Positions 9,386 to 20,765 of a stretch of 64,000 nucleotides of DNA are shown here, piece by piece. A model generated the notes under the pieces. That model ran no database searches. It had not been told where the DNA came from and saw only the letters and a program-made list of their open reading frames with translations. This DNA is from Lysobacter sp. MMG2 (lineage in GTDB: Bacteria; Pseudomonadota; Gammaproteobacteria; Xanthomonadales; Xanthomonadaceae): the NCBI RefSeq assembly GCF_016735495.2, contig NZ_JAERQY020000001.1, positions 806,001-870,000 of the forward strand. Reading direction: 5' to 3'. Positions within the stretch are counted from its first letter, which is position 1. Every line of letters begins with the position of its first letter. The position numbers were made by a program, and so were the translations under genes.

Positions 9386-10297
9386 TCAGGGAAGCGTTTT
9401 CAGGGCGGCCACCACGCCGGGCAGCAGCGTGCGCACGCGTTTGTCGGCGGACTGGTCGGCCTCGACGTAGACCGCCTGCAGGAAGGCCACCAGATCGTGT
9501 CGCCGTGCCAACCATTGCGGGTCGCGCCAGGCCAACGACGGATCGCCCAACCGCGTGACCAGGGCCGCGAACCACGCCGTCCAGCCGGCCTCGTCGCGAA
9601 TGCCGCGCTGCGCCGCGTACACCACGGGCGCCGCCAGCCGCTGCGGCTCGCCGAAGACATACGCCACGCCCGTCGCGGGCACCGCCTGCGTCGCCACCGC
9701 ATCGACGATGCGATGCAGCTGCGGTCCGTCCAGCGCGGGATTCAGCGAGAGCTGCATCAGCCAGTCGGCACCGTGCGCGACACCGTGGCGCCAGCCCTCG
9801 TCCGGTTCGAAGCCGCGGTAATCGCGCACCGATTCCAGGTACGCGACCGCGCGCAGCACCATCGTCGAACGTTCGGCGGGCGTCATCCACGGCGCGAGGC
9901 GATCGGTGCGCGCGACCTCCGACAGCACCAGCGCCGCGAACGGCCATGCGTAGCCGTCCGCATCGGGCGCGCCCAGCATCGCGTAAAGGCGCTCGCGCAT
10001 GGCGCGCAGAGTCTCCGGCGGCAGCTCGCCCTTGCGCATCCAGCCGGAGAGCGCTTCGAAGGCGATGCCATCGCGCAGGCCCGGGTCGGGCGCCGCGAGG
10101 CAATCGGTGAGCGCCAGCGCGAGCGCGGCACGCTCGTTCGCATCGGCGATGACGAAACCGCCCTGTTTCAGCGACTCCAGCCGCTCCACCGGCCAGCCGT
10201 CGGGCGGACACGCCTGCGCGGCCGACGCGCTCGCGCACGCGCCGAACGACAGGCAGACGGTCATGACCGTGGAAAGGAGGATCGGCGGATGGCGCAT
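9386..10297 (-). CDS. DUF2785 secreted protein
   Basis: 303 residues from ATG 10297. An N-terminal signal peptide (hydrophobic ILLSTVMTVCLSF, Ala-rich cleavage region ASASAAQA) is followed by an all-helical body with the DUF2785 core (YAWPFAALVLSEVARTD, WRHGVAHGADWLMQL, ending TLLPGVVAALKTL). The biochemical function of DUF2785 is not known to me. The gene diverges from the molybdopterin oxidoreductase operon across a 149-base region. Frames upstream of 10297 exist but lack a signal-peptide logic. Confidence 0.85.
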   Translation of the reverse strand: MRHPPILLSTVMTVCLSFGACASASAAQACPPDGWPVERLESLKQGGFVIADANERAALALALTDCLAAPDPGLRDGIAFEALSGWMRKGELPPETLRAMRERLYAMLGAPDADGYAWPFAALVLSEVARTDRLAPWMTPAERSTMVLRAVAYLESVRDYRGFEPDEGWRHGVAHGADWLMQLSLNPALDGPQLHRIVDAVATQAVPATGVAYVFGEPQRLAAPVVYAAQRGIRDEAGWTAWFAALVTRLGDPSLAWRDPQWLARRHDLVAFLQAVYVEADQSADKRVRTLLPGVVAALKTLP

Positions 10298-10401
10298 GTC
10301 ATCGGGTCCAGCGCGGGGCGCCTTGCGGCACGGCCCGGCGACTATGCCATCGCACCGCGCCGCTTTCACCCGTCGTCATCGCCGCGCGGCGCGCGCGGGC
10401 C

Positions 10402-10407
10402 TATCAT
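10402..10407 (+). promoter_or_regulatory. -10 box upstream of the ydeP operon
   Basis: TATCAT, followed six bases later by an ATG at 10414. Transcription starting about seven bases after the box would begin near 10414. Homology to YdeP begins at the second ATG (10447), so either a leader of about 33 bases or an extended leaderless product is possible. No clear -35 element was seen. Confidence 0.35.
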
Positions 10408-10446
10408 GCGCGCATGCCGGCCGCACGGCCGCCCCGCCGCATCGCG

Positions 10447-12686
<2,240 letters not shown>

Positions 12687-12690
<4 letters not shown>

Positions 12691-12923
12691 GCGACGACGA
12701 CGCGCTCGCGCTGCTGCGCCTGTTGCAGTCCGAAGACGGTCAGTCGATCCACCGCGTCGCCAAGCGCCTGCACCTGGGCCTGAGCGAGCTGCAACGCCTG
12801 CTTGCGGCGCTGGGCGACGATCCGCGCTTCGACGGACTGGATCTGGTCGAACGCCGCCAGGACGGTGAGCGCACCGTGCTGTGGCTCACCGCGAAGGGAC
12901 GGCAACTGGTGGACGCGGCATGA
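12687..12923 (+). CDS. small helix-rich protein between ydeP and fdhD
   Basis: 78 residues. The layout helix (LALLRLLQSE), helix-turn-helix-like stretch (SIHRVAKRLHLGLSELQRLL) and C-terminal beta wing (LVERRQDGERTVLWLT, KGRQLV) resembles a compact winged-helix domain. ATGA overlaps join it to both the upstream oxidoreductase gene and the downstream fdhD, so the three are translationally coupled. It could be a DNA-binding regulator or a protein-protein adaptor in cofactor insertion. No family name is claimed. Confidence 0.85.
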
Positions 12924-13738
12924 ACGAGCCGCTGCAATCCGTGCAGGCATTGCGGTTGCATGCCGACGATCGCGCGCCGCACGCGGGCCGCGCGCCGCAC
13001 TTAGACCACGTCATCGTCGAGGCGCCCGTCGCCCTGCTCTACAACGGCGAGTCCTTCGCCGTGATGATGGCCACGCCCGAATCGCTGGAGGACTTCGCGC
13101 TCGGCTTCGCGCTGAGCGAAGGCATCGTGGCGGAGCCGGCGGAATTCAGGCTGGTGGACGTGGTGCGCCACGACACGGGCGTGGCACTGCACGCGGCGAT
13201 TCCGCAAGCGCGCTTCGATGCGTTGCAGGAACGTCGTCGCGGCCTGGAAGGCCGCAGTGGGTGCGGGCTATGCGGCGTGGAGAGCCTTCAGGCCGCGCTG
13301 CGCCCGGTGCCGCGCGTGGCGACGGGCGCGACGGTGGAGATCGCCGCGATCCGCGCCGCACTGGTCGAACTCGCACGGCAGCAGCCGCTCAACGCACTCA
13401 GCGGCGGCGTGCATGCGGCCGGCTTCGCGCATGCGGACGGGTTGCTGGTGCGCGAGGATGTCGGCCGCCACAACGCGCTGGACAAGCTGATCGGCGCGAT
13501 GGTCCGCCATGCGCCGCCGCTCGCGGCCGACGCGGGCTTTCTCGTCATCACCTCACGCGCGTCGTACGAGATCGTGCACAAGGCGGCGACCGCGGGCATC
13601 GGCCTGGTCGTGGCGATCTCCGCACCGACAGATCTTGCGATCCGCACCGCCGACGATGCGGGCGTCACGCTCGCTGCGTTCGCGCGCGGCGATTCGCTCA
13701 ACGTCTACACGCATCCGCGACGGATCGCGGAGCGCTGA
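12920..13738 (+). CDS. fdhD: FdhD sulfurtransferase for molybdenum cofactor
   Basis: 272 residues. FdhD transfers sulfur from a cysteine desulfurase to the bis-MGD cofactor before insertion into formate dehydrogenase-type enzymes. The functional CxxC is present as GCGLCG (Cys115 and Cys118), and family motifs EAPVALLYNG, EDFALGFALSEGI, EDVGRHNALDKLIG and SRASYEIVHKA are all seen. It starts by ATGA overlap with the small protein gene. Its placement behind a YdeP-type oxidoreductase suggests that enzyme is its client (inference). Confidence 0.97.
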   Translation: MNEPLQSVQALRLHADDRAPHAGRAPHLDHVIVEAPVALLYNGESFAVMMATPESLEDFALGFALSEGIVAEPAEFRLVDVVRHDTGVALHAAIPQARFDALQERRRGLEGRSGCGLCGVESLQAALRPVPRVATGATVEIAAIRAALVELARQQPLNALSGGVHAAGFAHADGLLVREDVGRHNALDKLIGAMVRHAPPLAADAGFLVITSRASYEIVHKAATAGIGLVVAISAPTDLAIRTADDAGVTLAAFARGDSLNVYTHPRRIAER

Positions 13739-13739
13739 C

Positions 13740-15620
13740 TCAGCGCGCCAGGCTGCGATCCAGGAAGCGCAGCACCGATTCGTAGTACTTCCTGCGCGAT
13801 TCCACGCCGTAGAACCCGTGCGTCTCGTCGGAAGGAAAGTAGCCGTCATACGGGATCTTGGCTTCGTCCAGGGCGCGTCGCATCGCGCGCAGGTGTTCGG
13901 GCGAGACGCGGCGATCGCGCATGCCCTGCACCAGCATCACCCGAGCGCGGATGTTGCCGGCGTGCGCGGTCGGCGATGCCTGCCGCAGTTGCGCCTGGTC
14001 CTCGCCCAGTGAGCGCGCGAGGTACGCGCGTCCCCATTCGGAACGCTGCGTGTCGCCCCAGCGGTAGAGCGTGGGCAGATCGTAGGGACCAGCCATGCCG
14101 ACGACACAGCGGTACAGCTCCGGCTCGCGCACGGCGCCCATCAGCGCGGCGTAGCCGCCGTAGCTTTCGCCCCAGATGCAGATCCGCGACGCATCGGCGC
14201 CGCCGTGTTCGATTGCCCAGCGCGTGGCGTCGGTAAGGTCGTCCTGCATCGCGCGGCCCCACTGGCGGTAGCCGGACTCGATGAACGCGCGGCCGCGGCC
14301 CTTCGAACCGCGGAAGTTGATGCGCAGCACCGCATAGCCGCGCGTGGCCAGCATCTGCACGTCGTCGGCGAACGCCCAGCCGTCGGCGACGCCGAACGGC
14401 CCGCCGTGCGGCATCACCACCAGCGGATGCGGGCCGTCGCCTGCCGGCCTGTTCAGCCATCCGTGGAGCACCACGCCGTCGCGCGCGGTGAACGTCACCG
14501 GCGTCGATGGCCGCATCGCGGAAGCCGCAAGCCACGGCCGGCTGCGCGCCAGCAGCTTGAGATCGCCGCTGGCGGTGTCGAGCAGATAGAAGCGCTCCGG
14601 CTCCACCGCACTGGTCACGGTGACCAGCGCGCGGCGGCCGTCACGACTGGCGCTGGTGACGCGCGCAAGTTCACCGGGAAACGAATCGATGAGTTCGCGC
14701 GACAGCGCCGCGTGCGGGTGCGCGGTGTCGAAGAAGCGCACCTGCGGCCGGATGCCGCCGTACACCGCGCCGATGGGCTCGTGCCCGTCGAAGGACCACA
14801 CCAGGCTCTGCGGGTCCGAATCGGGATCGCTGGCGACCACCGTGCGCTCGCCGCTGACCAGGTCGATCCGCTCGATCACGTCCGGCCCCTGCTTGCGTTC
14901 GCTCCACAGGAAGCCGTAGCGACGGTCGTAGCTGGTGCCGATGGGCGTGGACTCGATACCGCTGTCCTGCTCGTCGTTGATCTTCGTCCAGGTGCCGTCG
15001 CGCAGCAGGTAGACCTGCTGGCGATCGTCGTCGTCGGTGTTCCAGGAAAAACGCACCGTGCCGCTGCGGTCGGCGAGGAAATCGGCATTGGGAATCGGCG
15101 CGTCGACGATGTCTTCGCGCGAGCCCAGCCCGTCGCTGCGCATCTTGCGCACGCGTGTCCAGCAATCGTTGATGGTGACCTTGCGGCAGTACGAGGTCAG
15201 CACATGCTCGGGGTCGTCGATCAGCGGGTCGATCATGTAGCCGGGGAATGAGCGGCCGTTGCGGCCATCCACGTCCACCGAGTGCTGGTTGGGCAGCATG
15301 TACGGCTGCTCCAGCGTGCCCAGCTTGATCGAGACCGAGGCGAACAGACGCGTGTCGGACACCCACGTTTCGGATTCGACGAAACCGTCGCGGCCCGGGT
15401 CGATCTTCGCGGTGACCTGCATGTCCGCCAGGCGCAGGATGGCCAGCACGGTGCGGTCGTCGAAGGGCACGCGGGCCGCCACGTAGTCGCCGCGCGGCGA
15501 CAGGGTCATCGATTCGTACTGCGGTTGCTTCAGGAAGTCCGCCAAAGCGGGCCCGGTCGCCCCCACGTCCGCCACCCAGGCCAGCGGCACCAGCGCCGCG
15601 GCCGCGATCCACTGCTTCAT
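13740..15620 (-). CDS. secreted S9-family prolyl oligopeptidase-like peptidase
   Basis: 626 residues. A signal peptide (AAAALVPLAWVADVGA) precedes a beta-propeller-like N-terminal region and a C-terminal alpha/beta hydrolase domain. Catalytic elements are seen: nucleophile Ser in WGESYGGYAALMG, Asp near VQGMRDRRVS and His in DETHGFYG. RINFRGSKGRGRAF matches the S9C acylaminoacyl-peptidase subgroup. It probably trims peptides in the periplasm or outside. It ends one base from fdhD in convergent orientation and diverges from the DUF885 gene. Confidence 0.94.
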   Translation of the reverse strand: MKQWIAAAALVPLAWVADVGATGPALADFLKQPQYESMTLSPRGDYVAARVPFDDRTVLAILRLADMQVTAKIDPGRDGFVESETWVSDTRLFASVSIKLGTLEQPYMLPNQHSVDVDGRNGRSFPGYMIDPLIDDPEHVLTSYCRKVTINDCWTRVRKMRSDGLGSREDIVDAPIPNADFLADRSGTVRFSWNTDDDDRQQVYLLRDGTWTKINDEQDSGIESTPIGTSYDRRYGFLWSERKQGPDVIERIDLVSGERTVVASDPDSDPQSLVWSFDGHEPIGAVYGGIRPQVRFFDTAHPHAALSRELIDSFPGELARVTSASRDGRRALVTVTSAVEPERFYLLDTASGDLKLLARSRPWLAASAMRPSTPVTFTARDGVVLHGWLNRPAGDGPHPLVVMPHGGPFGVADGWAFADDVQMLATRGYAVLRINFRGSKGRGRAFIESGYRQWGRAMQDDLTDATRWAIEHGGADASRICIWGESYGGYAALMGAVREPELYRCVVGMAGPYDLPTLYRWGDTQRSEWGRAYLARSLGEDQAQLRQASPTAHAGNIRARVMLVQGMRDRRVSPEHLRAMRRALDEAKIPYDGYFPSDETHGFYGVESRRKYYESVLRFLDRSLAR

Positions 15621-15805
15621 GTTTTCCCCCTGCGCCGGCTCCCCCGGGCGCAGGTGGACGATACCCGCTCCGGCGGCGCCGCGCAGCGGTCGGCCAGAGT
15701 CGGCAACGGCGCCTCAACGATCGGCCTATGGGGTCGGGCCTACGCAGGGGATATCCTCGCGGGACCGCGGCCCTGCCGCCTGTTCCGACCCTTCGAGACC
15801 CGTCC

Positions 15806-17629
15806 ATGCCGTCGTTCCGCCCCACCCTGCTCGCCGCCGCCGTGCTCACGGCGAGCCTCGCCGCCTGCCAGCCGCAACCTTCTCCCGCCCCCGCCGACAC
15901 CAAGGCCACGGCCGCCGCGCCGGCCTCCGACGCCGCCGTGGATGCGCGCTTCGCCGAAATCTCCCAGCAGTGGCTCGACGGCTGGCTGCGCCTGAACCCG
16001 GTCTCCGCCACGCAGATCGGCAAGCACGACTTCGACGGCGAGATCGACGATCTCAGCGCCGCCGGTCGCCAGGCGCAGGTGGACTTCGCCAAGAAGATCC
16101 TCGCGCAGCTCGACGGCATCGACACCGCCAAGCTCTCGCGCGAGAACCAGATCGACGCGGCGATCCTGCGCAACCAGGTGCGCGGCGATATCTGGAGCAT
16201 CGAGACGCTGCAGAGCTGGGCCTGGGATCCGCAGGTGTACAGCGGCCTGGCCGGTGGCGCGATCTACAACCTGATGGCGCGCGAGTTCGCACCGATGCCG
16301 CAGCGCCTGAAGTCGGCGACCGCGCGCATGCAGAAGATCCCCAGCATCTACGCGCAGATGCGCGAGAACCTGGACCCGGCGCGCGTGCCGAAGATCCACG
16401 CCGAGAAAGTGGCCAAGCAGAACGCCGGCATGCTCAGCCTCATCGACACCTTCATCGTGCCCAACGCCGGCCAGTTGCAGGGCGAGGATCGCAAGCAGCT
16501 CGACGCCGCCGTCGAAGGCCTGCGCAAGGCCGTCGCCGAGCAGCAGACCTGGCTCGACAAGACGCTGGTGCCCAACGCGAAGGGCGACTTCCGCATCGGC
16601 CAGAAGCTGTACGACGAGAAGCTGCAGTTCTCGCTGAACTCCTCGCTGTCGCGCGCGGAGATCAAGCAGCGCGCCGAAGGCGAACTCAAGCGCGTGCGCG
16701 GCGAGATGTACGCCATCGCCCAGACCGTGCTGAAGGACAAGCCGAACGCGCCGGACATGCCGGCCAACCCGACGCCGGAACAGCAGCAGAAGGCGATCGA
16801 GGCCGCGCTCGAACTGGCCTACGCCGACAAGCCCGCGCGCGACCAGGTCGTGGACTTCGCCAAGCAGACGCTGGCGCAGGCGACCGACTTCACCCGCAAG
16901 CACGATCTGGTCACCGTGCCGAACGATCCGGTGAAGATCATCCTGATGCCGGAGTTCCAGCGCGGCGTGGCGGTGGCCTACTGCGATTCGCCGGGTCCGC
17001 TCGACAAGGGCCTGGACACCTACTACGCGATCTCACCGATCCCCGACGAGTGGGACGACAAGCAGGTCGACTCGTTCCTGCGCGAATACAACAACCGCAT
17101 GATCCATCTGCTGTCCATCCACGAAGCGATGCCGGGCCACTACCTGGAAGGCGCGCATTCGGCGGAGTCGCACTCCACCCTGCGTTCGGTGCTGCGCTCG
17201 GGCCTGTTCGCCGAAGGCTGGGCGGTCTACACCGAGGACATGATGGCCGACGCCGGCTACCTGGATAACGACCCGCTGTTCCGCCTGGTGCAGCTGAAGT
17301 TCTACCTGCGCACGATCGCCAACGCGATCCTCGACCAGGGCGTGCACGTGGACAACTGGACCCGCGAGCAGGCGATGGAACTGATGACCAAGCAGGCGTT
17401 CCAGCAGGAGAGCGAGGCTGCCGGCAAGTGGGATCGCGCGCAGCTCACCTCGGCGCAGCTGCCGACGTATTTCGTCGGTGCGCAGGAGCACTTCGACATG
17501 CGCAAGGCCGTGGAAGCCAAGCTGGGCGGCAAGTTCAACGCCAAGGCCTACCACGACCAGGTGCTGAGCTACGGCGCGCCGCCGGTGCGCTTCGTGCGCG
17601 AGATGATGCTGGACGAGCCGATCCAGTAA
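15806..17629 (+). CDS. DUF885 lipoprotein, zinc-peptidase-like
   Basis: 607 residues from ATG 15806. A lipobox signal (LTASLAACQ) suggests an envelope lipoprotein with a Pro/Ala linker. DUF885 carries an HExxxGH zinc signature, here HEAMPGHYLEGAH, followed by a family glutamate in FAEGWAVYTEDMM. The length matches the family. A TATCCT box lies about 50 bases upstream. It is paralogous to the gene at 43697-45457 but distant in sequence. Substrate unknown; a metallopeptidase role is inferred from the motif. Confidence 0.92.
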   Translation: MPSFRPTLLAAAVLTASLAACQPQPSPAPADTKATAAAPASDAAVDARFAEISQQWLDGWLRLNPVSATQIGKHDFDGEIDDLSAAGRQAQVDFAKKILAQLDGIDTAKLSRENQIDAAILRNQVRGDIWSIETLQSWAWDPQVYSGLAGGAIYNLMAREFAPMPQRLKSATARMQKIPSIYAQMRENLDPARVPKIHAEKVAKQNAGMLSLIDTFIVPNAGQLQGEDRKQLDAAVEGLRKAVAEQQTWLDKTLVPNAKGDFRIGQKLYDEKLQFSLNSSLSRAEIKQRAEGELKRVRGEMYAIAQTVLKDKPNAPDMPANPTPEQQQKAIEAALELAYADKPARDQVVDFAKQTLAQATDFTRKHDLVTVPNDPVKIILMPEFQRGVAVAYCDSPGPLDKGLDTYYAISPIPDEWDDKQVDSFLREYNNRMIHLLSIHEAMPGHYLEGAHSAESHSTLRSVLRSGLFAEGWAVYTEDMMADAGYLDNDPLFRLVQLKFYLRTIANAILDQGVHVDNWTREQAMELMTKQAFQQESEAAGKWDRAQLTSAQLPTYFVGAQEHFDMRKAVEAKLGGKFNAKAYHDQVLSYGAPPVRFVREMMLDEPIQ

Positions 17630-17655
17630 GCGGCTGCTTCAAGGCTTCTTCAAAA

Positions 17656-17678
17656 CCCCTCTCCCACCGGGAGAGGGG
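17656..17678. repeat. GAGAGGGG-type intergenic hairpin
   Basis: CCCCTCTCCC and GGGAGAGGGG arms with a three-base loop, followed by TTGGGGTGAGGG. The same unit recurs at 34327 and in inverse or degenerate form at 31698 and 45545. Confidence 0.75.
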
Positions 17679-17776
17679 TTGGGGTGAGGGGCGGCGAAGC
17701 GCAAACGATGACCCGCCGATGCACCGTTTGGACCGCCATGTCACGCCTTCCGGAGCGTGATGCAGCCGATGCATGG

Positions 17777-17796
17777 ATCCCCGCCTTCGCGGGGAT
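17777..17796. repeat. GTCATCCC-type short palindrome
   Basis: ATCCCCGCC/TTCGCGGGGAT forms a short hairpin followed by GACA. It belongs to the same family as 22141, 26823, 31242, 34436 and the cluster at 42147. Confidence 0.65.
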
Positions 17797-17823
17797 GACA
17801 ACTCAGGAACACGACGTTTCTCC

Positions 17824-17896
17824 GTAGCCCGGGTAAGCGAAGCGCACCCGGGATCACGGCCACCGCACCCGGGTGCGCTTCGCTTACCCGGGCTAC
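17824..17896. repeat. perfect 29-base inverted repeat
   Basis: Arms 17824-17852 (beginning GTAGCCCGGGTAAGCG) and 17868-17896 are exact reverse complements around a 15-base loop. It lies in the gap between the converging DUF885 and GFA genes. The RNA would be a very stable stem, so it may act as a REP-like element or transcriptional barrier. Confidence 0.9.
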
Positions 17897-17908
17897 GAGT
17901 AACGCCTC

Positions 17909-18259
17909 TCAGCGCGAACGCCCGTCGTAATGCACCACCTTCAACGACGAGGCCTCCACACCGTCCAGGCAGCGCGCGTTGATCGCGATGACGGCCGTGC
18001 CGTCCGGTGCGGTGCCTTCGGTGAACGGCGAGATGCCGCAGTTCGGGCAGAAGTGGTGCTGCAGCTTGTGGGTGTTGAAGGTGTACGTGCGGAAGTTCGA
18101 CTCGGGCGTCTTCAGCTCGAACGTGGTGCGCGGCACGAACCACAGCAATCCGCCGCGCTTGGCGCACATCGAACAGTTGCAGTCCAGGACCTGCTCGATC
18201 TCTCCGTCGACTTCATACGCGATGCCGCCGCAGTGGCAGCCTCCGGTGTAGTGCGTCAT
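17909..18259 (-). CDS. GFA/Mss4-like zinc-binding protein
   Basis: 116 residues of the glutathione-dependent formaldehyde-activating enzyme family. Zinc ligands are seen as GGCHCGGIAYEV near the N-terminus, CNCSMCAKRG in the middle and FCPNCGISPF after residue 70. Family members were named for S-hydroxymethylglutathione synthesis, but most have no proven activity. It is a single-domain cytoplasmic protein. It converges on the DUF885 gene across the long palindrome. Confidence 0.93.
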   Translation of the reverse strand: MTHYTGGCHCGGIAYEVDGEIEQVLDCNCSMCAKRGGLLWFVPRTTFELKTPESNFRTYTFNTHKLQHHFCPNCGISPFTEGTAPDGTAVIAINARCLDGVEASSLKVVHYDGRSR

Positions 18260-18388
18260 GGCGTGCTCCTTGGTCCGTGAGCGCCGATTCTGCCCCAGCC
18301 ACGCCGCGCACGGTGTGCACGAAGCGACATCGGCTTAACCGGGCGGCGTTATGCTTCGCCCCCTCACTGTCCCATCGAGGCCGCCGAC

Positions 18389-18826
18389 ATGCCCGCATCC
18401 CGCCGAGGCAGCACCGTGATCCCGACGTTGAGCTACCGCGACGCGCCGGCCATGATCGACTGGCTGGTCCGCGCGTTCGGTTTTCAGAAGCAGGCCGTCT
18501 ACATGGACGGCGACGTCGTCCTGCACGCGCAGCTGACCTGGGGCGACGGCATGATCATGCTCGGCTCCAGCGGCAAGGACGGCGACTGGGCCAAGCTGAT
18601 GGCGCAGCCGGACGAAATCGGCGGCCGCTCCACGCACGGCGTGTGCGTGATCGTGACCGACCCCGATGCGCATTACGCCCACGCGAAAACCGCAGGCGCC
18701 ACCATCGTTATCGACATCGCCGACCAGCACTACGGCGGACGCGGCTACGCGGCGCGCGATCCGGAAGGTTACGTGTGGTGGTTCGGCAGCTACGATCCGT
18801 GGAATCCCGAAGGCGAAAATCCCTGA
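18389..18826 (+). CDS. VOC-family (glyoxalase-like) protein
   Basis: 145 residues with two beta-alpha-beta-beta-beta units: PTLSYRDAPAMIDWLVRAFGF and GVCVIVTDPDAHYAHAKTAG, ending in RDPEGYVWWFGSYDPW, which is typical of PhnB-like VOC proteins. GAGG-type ribosome site GAGG precedes ATG by nine bases, and a TATGCT box at 18350-18355 could be its -10. Two bases separate its stop from the DUF72 gene, so the two are co-transcribed. Substrate unknown. Confidence 0.92.
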   Translation: MPASRRGSTVIPTLSYRDAPAMIDWLVRAFGFQKQAVYMDGDVVLHAQLTWGDGMIMLGSSGKDGDWAKLMAQPDEIGGRSTHGVCVIVTDPDAHYAHAKTAGATIVIDIADQHYGGRGYAARDPEGYVWWFGSYDPWNPEGENP

Positions 18827-18828
18827 GC

Positions 18829-19650
18829 ATGGAACTCTTCGAAGCACATCCCCGTCCCGTGGACGGCATCCGCGTCGGCATCGGCGGCTGGACGTTCGCG
18901 CCGTGGCGCGACAACTTCTATCCCAAGGGCCTGGTGCAGCGCCGCGAGCTGGAATACGCCAGCCGCAAGCTCACCGCGATCGAAGTCAACGGCACCTACT
19001 ACGGCGCGCAGAAGCCGGCCACCTACGCCAAGTGGGCCTCGGAAACGCCGGAGGGTTTCGTCTTCTCGGCCAAGGCGCCGATGCGGATCATGCAGTCGCG
19101 CGCATTGGCGAAGACCGGGCCGCAGATCGAGGATTTCCTCGGCGGCATCGCCTCGCTGGGCGACCGGCTCGGGCCGATCGTGTGGCAGTTCGACGAGAAC
19201 CAGCGCATCCAGCGCGAGAGCTTCGGCGAGTTCCTGCGGCTGCTGCCCGCGTCGGTCGAAGGCCGTGCGCTGCGGCATGTGCTGGACGTGCGCGATCCTG
19301 CGTTCGTGAATGCCGACTACGTCGCGCTCGCGCGCCAGCACAACATGGCGACCGTGTTCACCGATTCGGACGAACATCCCTCCTTCGCCGATGTGACCGC
19401 CGATTTCGTCTACGCGCGGCTCATGCGCGCGCGCAGCGACGTGCCGACCGGCTACACCGATGCCGAACTGGCGACGTGGGCGCAGCGCGCGCACGAATGG
19501 GCCGACGGCCGTCAGCCCGACGCGCTGCCGTATCTGTCGAAGGACGCCGCACCGCAGCGCAAGCGCGACGTGTTCGTGTACTTCATCAGCGCGGCGAAGG
19601 AGCGAAATCCGGCCGCGGCGATGGCGCTGATCCAACGGCTGGGCGCGTGA
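18829..19650 (+). CDS. DUF72 protein
   Basis: 273 residues with the DUF72 TIM-barrel pattern: VGIGGWTFAPWRDNFYP, YASRKLTAIEVNGTYYG, FVFSAKAP, WQFDEN, FTDSDEH and FVYARLM. Family members are cytoplasmic and of unproven function, related in fold to sugar isomerases. ATG 18829 follows the VOC stop by two bases, which fixes the start and shows an operon; longer open frames upstream overlap the VOC gene and were not used. Confidence 0.93.
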   Translation: MELFEAHPRPVDGIRVGIGGWTFAPWRDNFYPKGLVQRRELEYASRKLTAIEVNGTYYGAQKPATYAKWASETPEGFVFSAKAPMRIMQSRALAKTGPQIEDFLGGIASLGDRLGPIVWQFDENQRIQRESFGEFLRLLPASVEGRALRHVLDVRDPAFVNADYVALARQHNMATVFTDSDEHPSFADVTADFVYARLMRARSDVPTGYTDAELATWAQRAHEWADGRQPDALPYLSKDAAPQRKRDVFVYFISAAKERNPAAAMALIQRLGA

Positions 19651-19771
19651 GGCCGGCGGCTCGTCGCAAACCCCGACGTCGACCCGTGCCGAAAGGCACT
19701 CGCCTGCGCGCCTTCTCGACACTATCAACGGCATAGTCGGCATTCCCGTCGCCGTGAAGAGAGCAATCGCC

Positions 19772-20737
19772 ATGACCAGCCGTCGCGAGTTCATCTCCAC
19801 CGCCACCCTCGCCGCCGCCGGCGTCGCCCTGGCGCCGCTGGCCGCGTGCAGCCAGGAGCGCGCACCGGCGAAAGCCGCCGCGACCGCCGCCGTGGCGCCA
19901 CCCAAGCCCGGCACGCTCATCACCCGCACCATTCCCTCCAGCGGCGAAAAGATCCCGGTGATCGGCATGGGCACCTCGGGCAGCTTCGAAGTCGGCAGCG
20001 ACGCAGGCGAACGCGCACCGCTGCGCGAAGTGCTGGAGGCTTTCGTCGCCGGCGGCGGCACGCTCATCGACACCGCGCCCACCTACGGCACCGCCGAGGA
20101 CGTGCTGGGCGACCTGATGGCGCAGACCGGCACGCGCGGCAAGCTGTTCATCGCCACCAAGCTCTCGGGCGTCACCGGCAAGGACGAAGGCATCAAGCAG
20201 TTCAACGACACGCTGCGGCGCCTGCGCACCGACAAGGTCGAACTGCTCCAGGTGCACAACCTGCGCGACACGGCGACGCAGATCGCACTGGCGCGCGAGC
20301 TCAAGGCGCAGGGCAAGACGAAGTACACCGGCCTCACGCATTACCGCGAAGACGGCCAGGCGCAGCTTGCGGAGGAAATGCGCAAGCACAAGCCCGACTT
20401 CATCCAGATCAACTACTCGCCGGTATCGCGCGGCGCGGAGCAGACCGTCTTCCCGCTCGCGCAGGAACTGGGCTGTGCGGTGATGATCAACCGCGCGTTC
20501 GAGGACGGCCGGCTGATCTCGCAGGTGCGCGACAAACCGCTGCCGCCGTGGGCGAAGGACGTCGGCGCCGATTCGTGGGCGCAGCTGTTCCTGAAGTTCG
20601 TGCTGAGCCATCCGGCGGTGACGGTCGTCATTCCGGCCACGTCGAAGGTGCGCCACCAAGTGGACAACCTGCGTGCCGGCACCGGCTCGCTGCTGGATGC
20701 GAAGCAGCGCGACGCGCTGATCGCCGCACTGGCCTGA
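19772..20737 (+). CDS. Tat-exported aldo/keto reductase
   Basis: 321 residues from ATG 19772. The N-terminus SRREFISTATLAAAG is a twin-arginine signal ending in LAACS, so the product may be a Tat-exported lipoprotein. The AKR tetrad is intact: Asp and Tyr in LIDTAPTYG, Lys in FIATKLSG, His in YTGLTHYRE. The C-terminal VVIPATSK matches NADPH-binding AKRs. Periplasmic AKRs are unusual because NADPH is cytoplasmic; export of a folded, cofactor-loaded enzyme is the usual explanation. It is followed 28 bases later by an MFS gene. Confidence 0.92.
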   Translation: MTSRREFISTATLAAAGVALAPLAACSQERAPAKAAATAAVAPPKPGTLITRTIPSSGEKIPVIGMGTSGSFEVGSDAGERAPLREVLEAFVAGGGTLIDTAPTYGTAEDVLGDLMAQTGTRGKLFIATKLSGVTGKDEGIKQFNDTLRRLRTDKVELLQVHNLRDTATQIALARELKAQGKTKYTGLTHYREDGQAQLAEEMRKHKPDFIQINYSPVSRGAEQTVFPLAQELGCAVMINRAFEDGRLISQVRDKPLPPWAKDVGADSWAQLFLKFVLSHPAVTVVIPATSKVRHQVDNLRAGTGSLLDAKQRDALIAALA

Positions 20738-20765
20738 GCGTGTCCGTCCTGAGCCTGGAGCCTTG

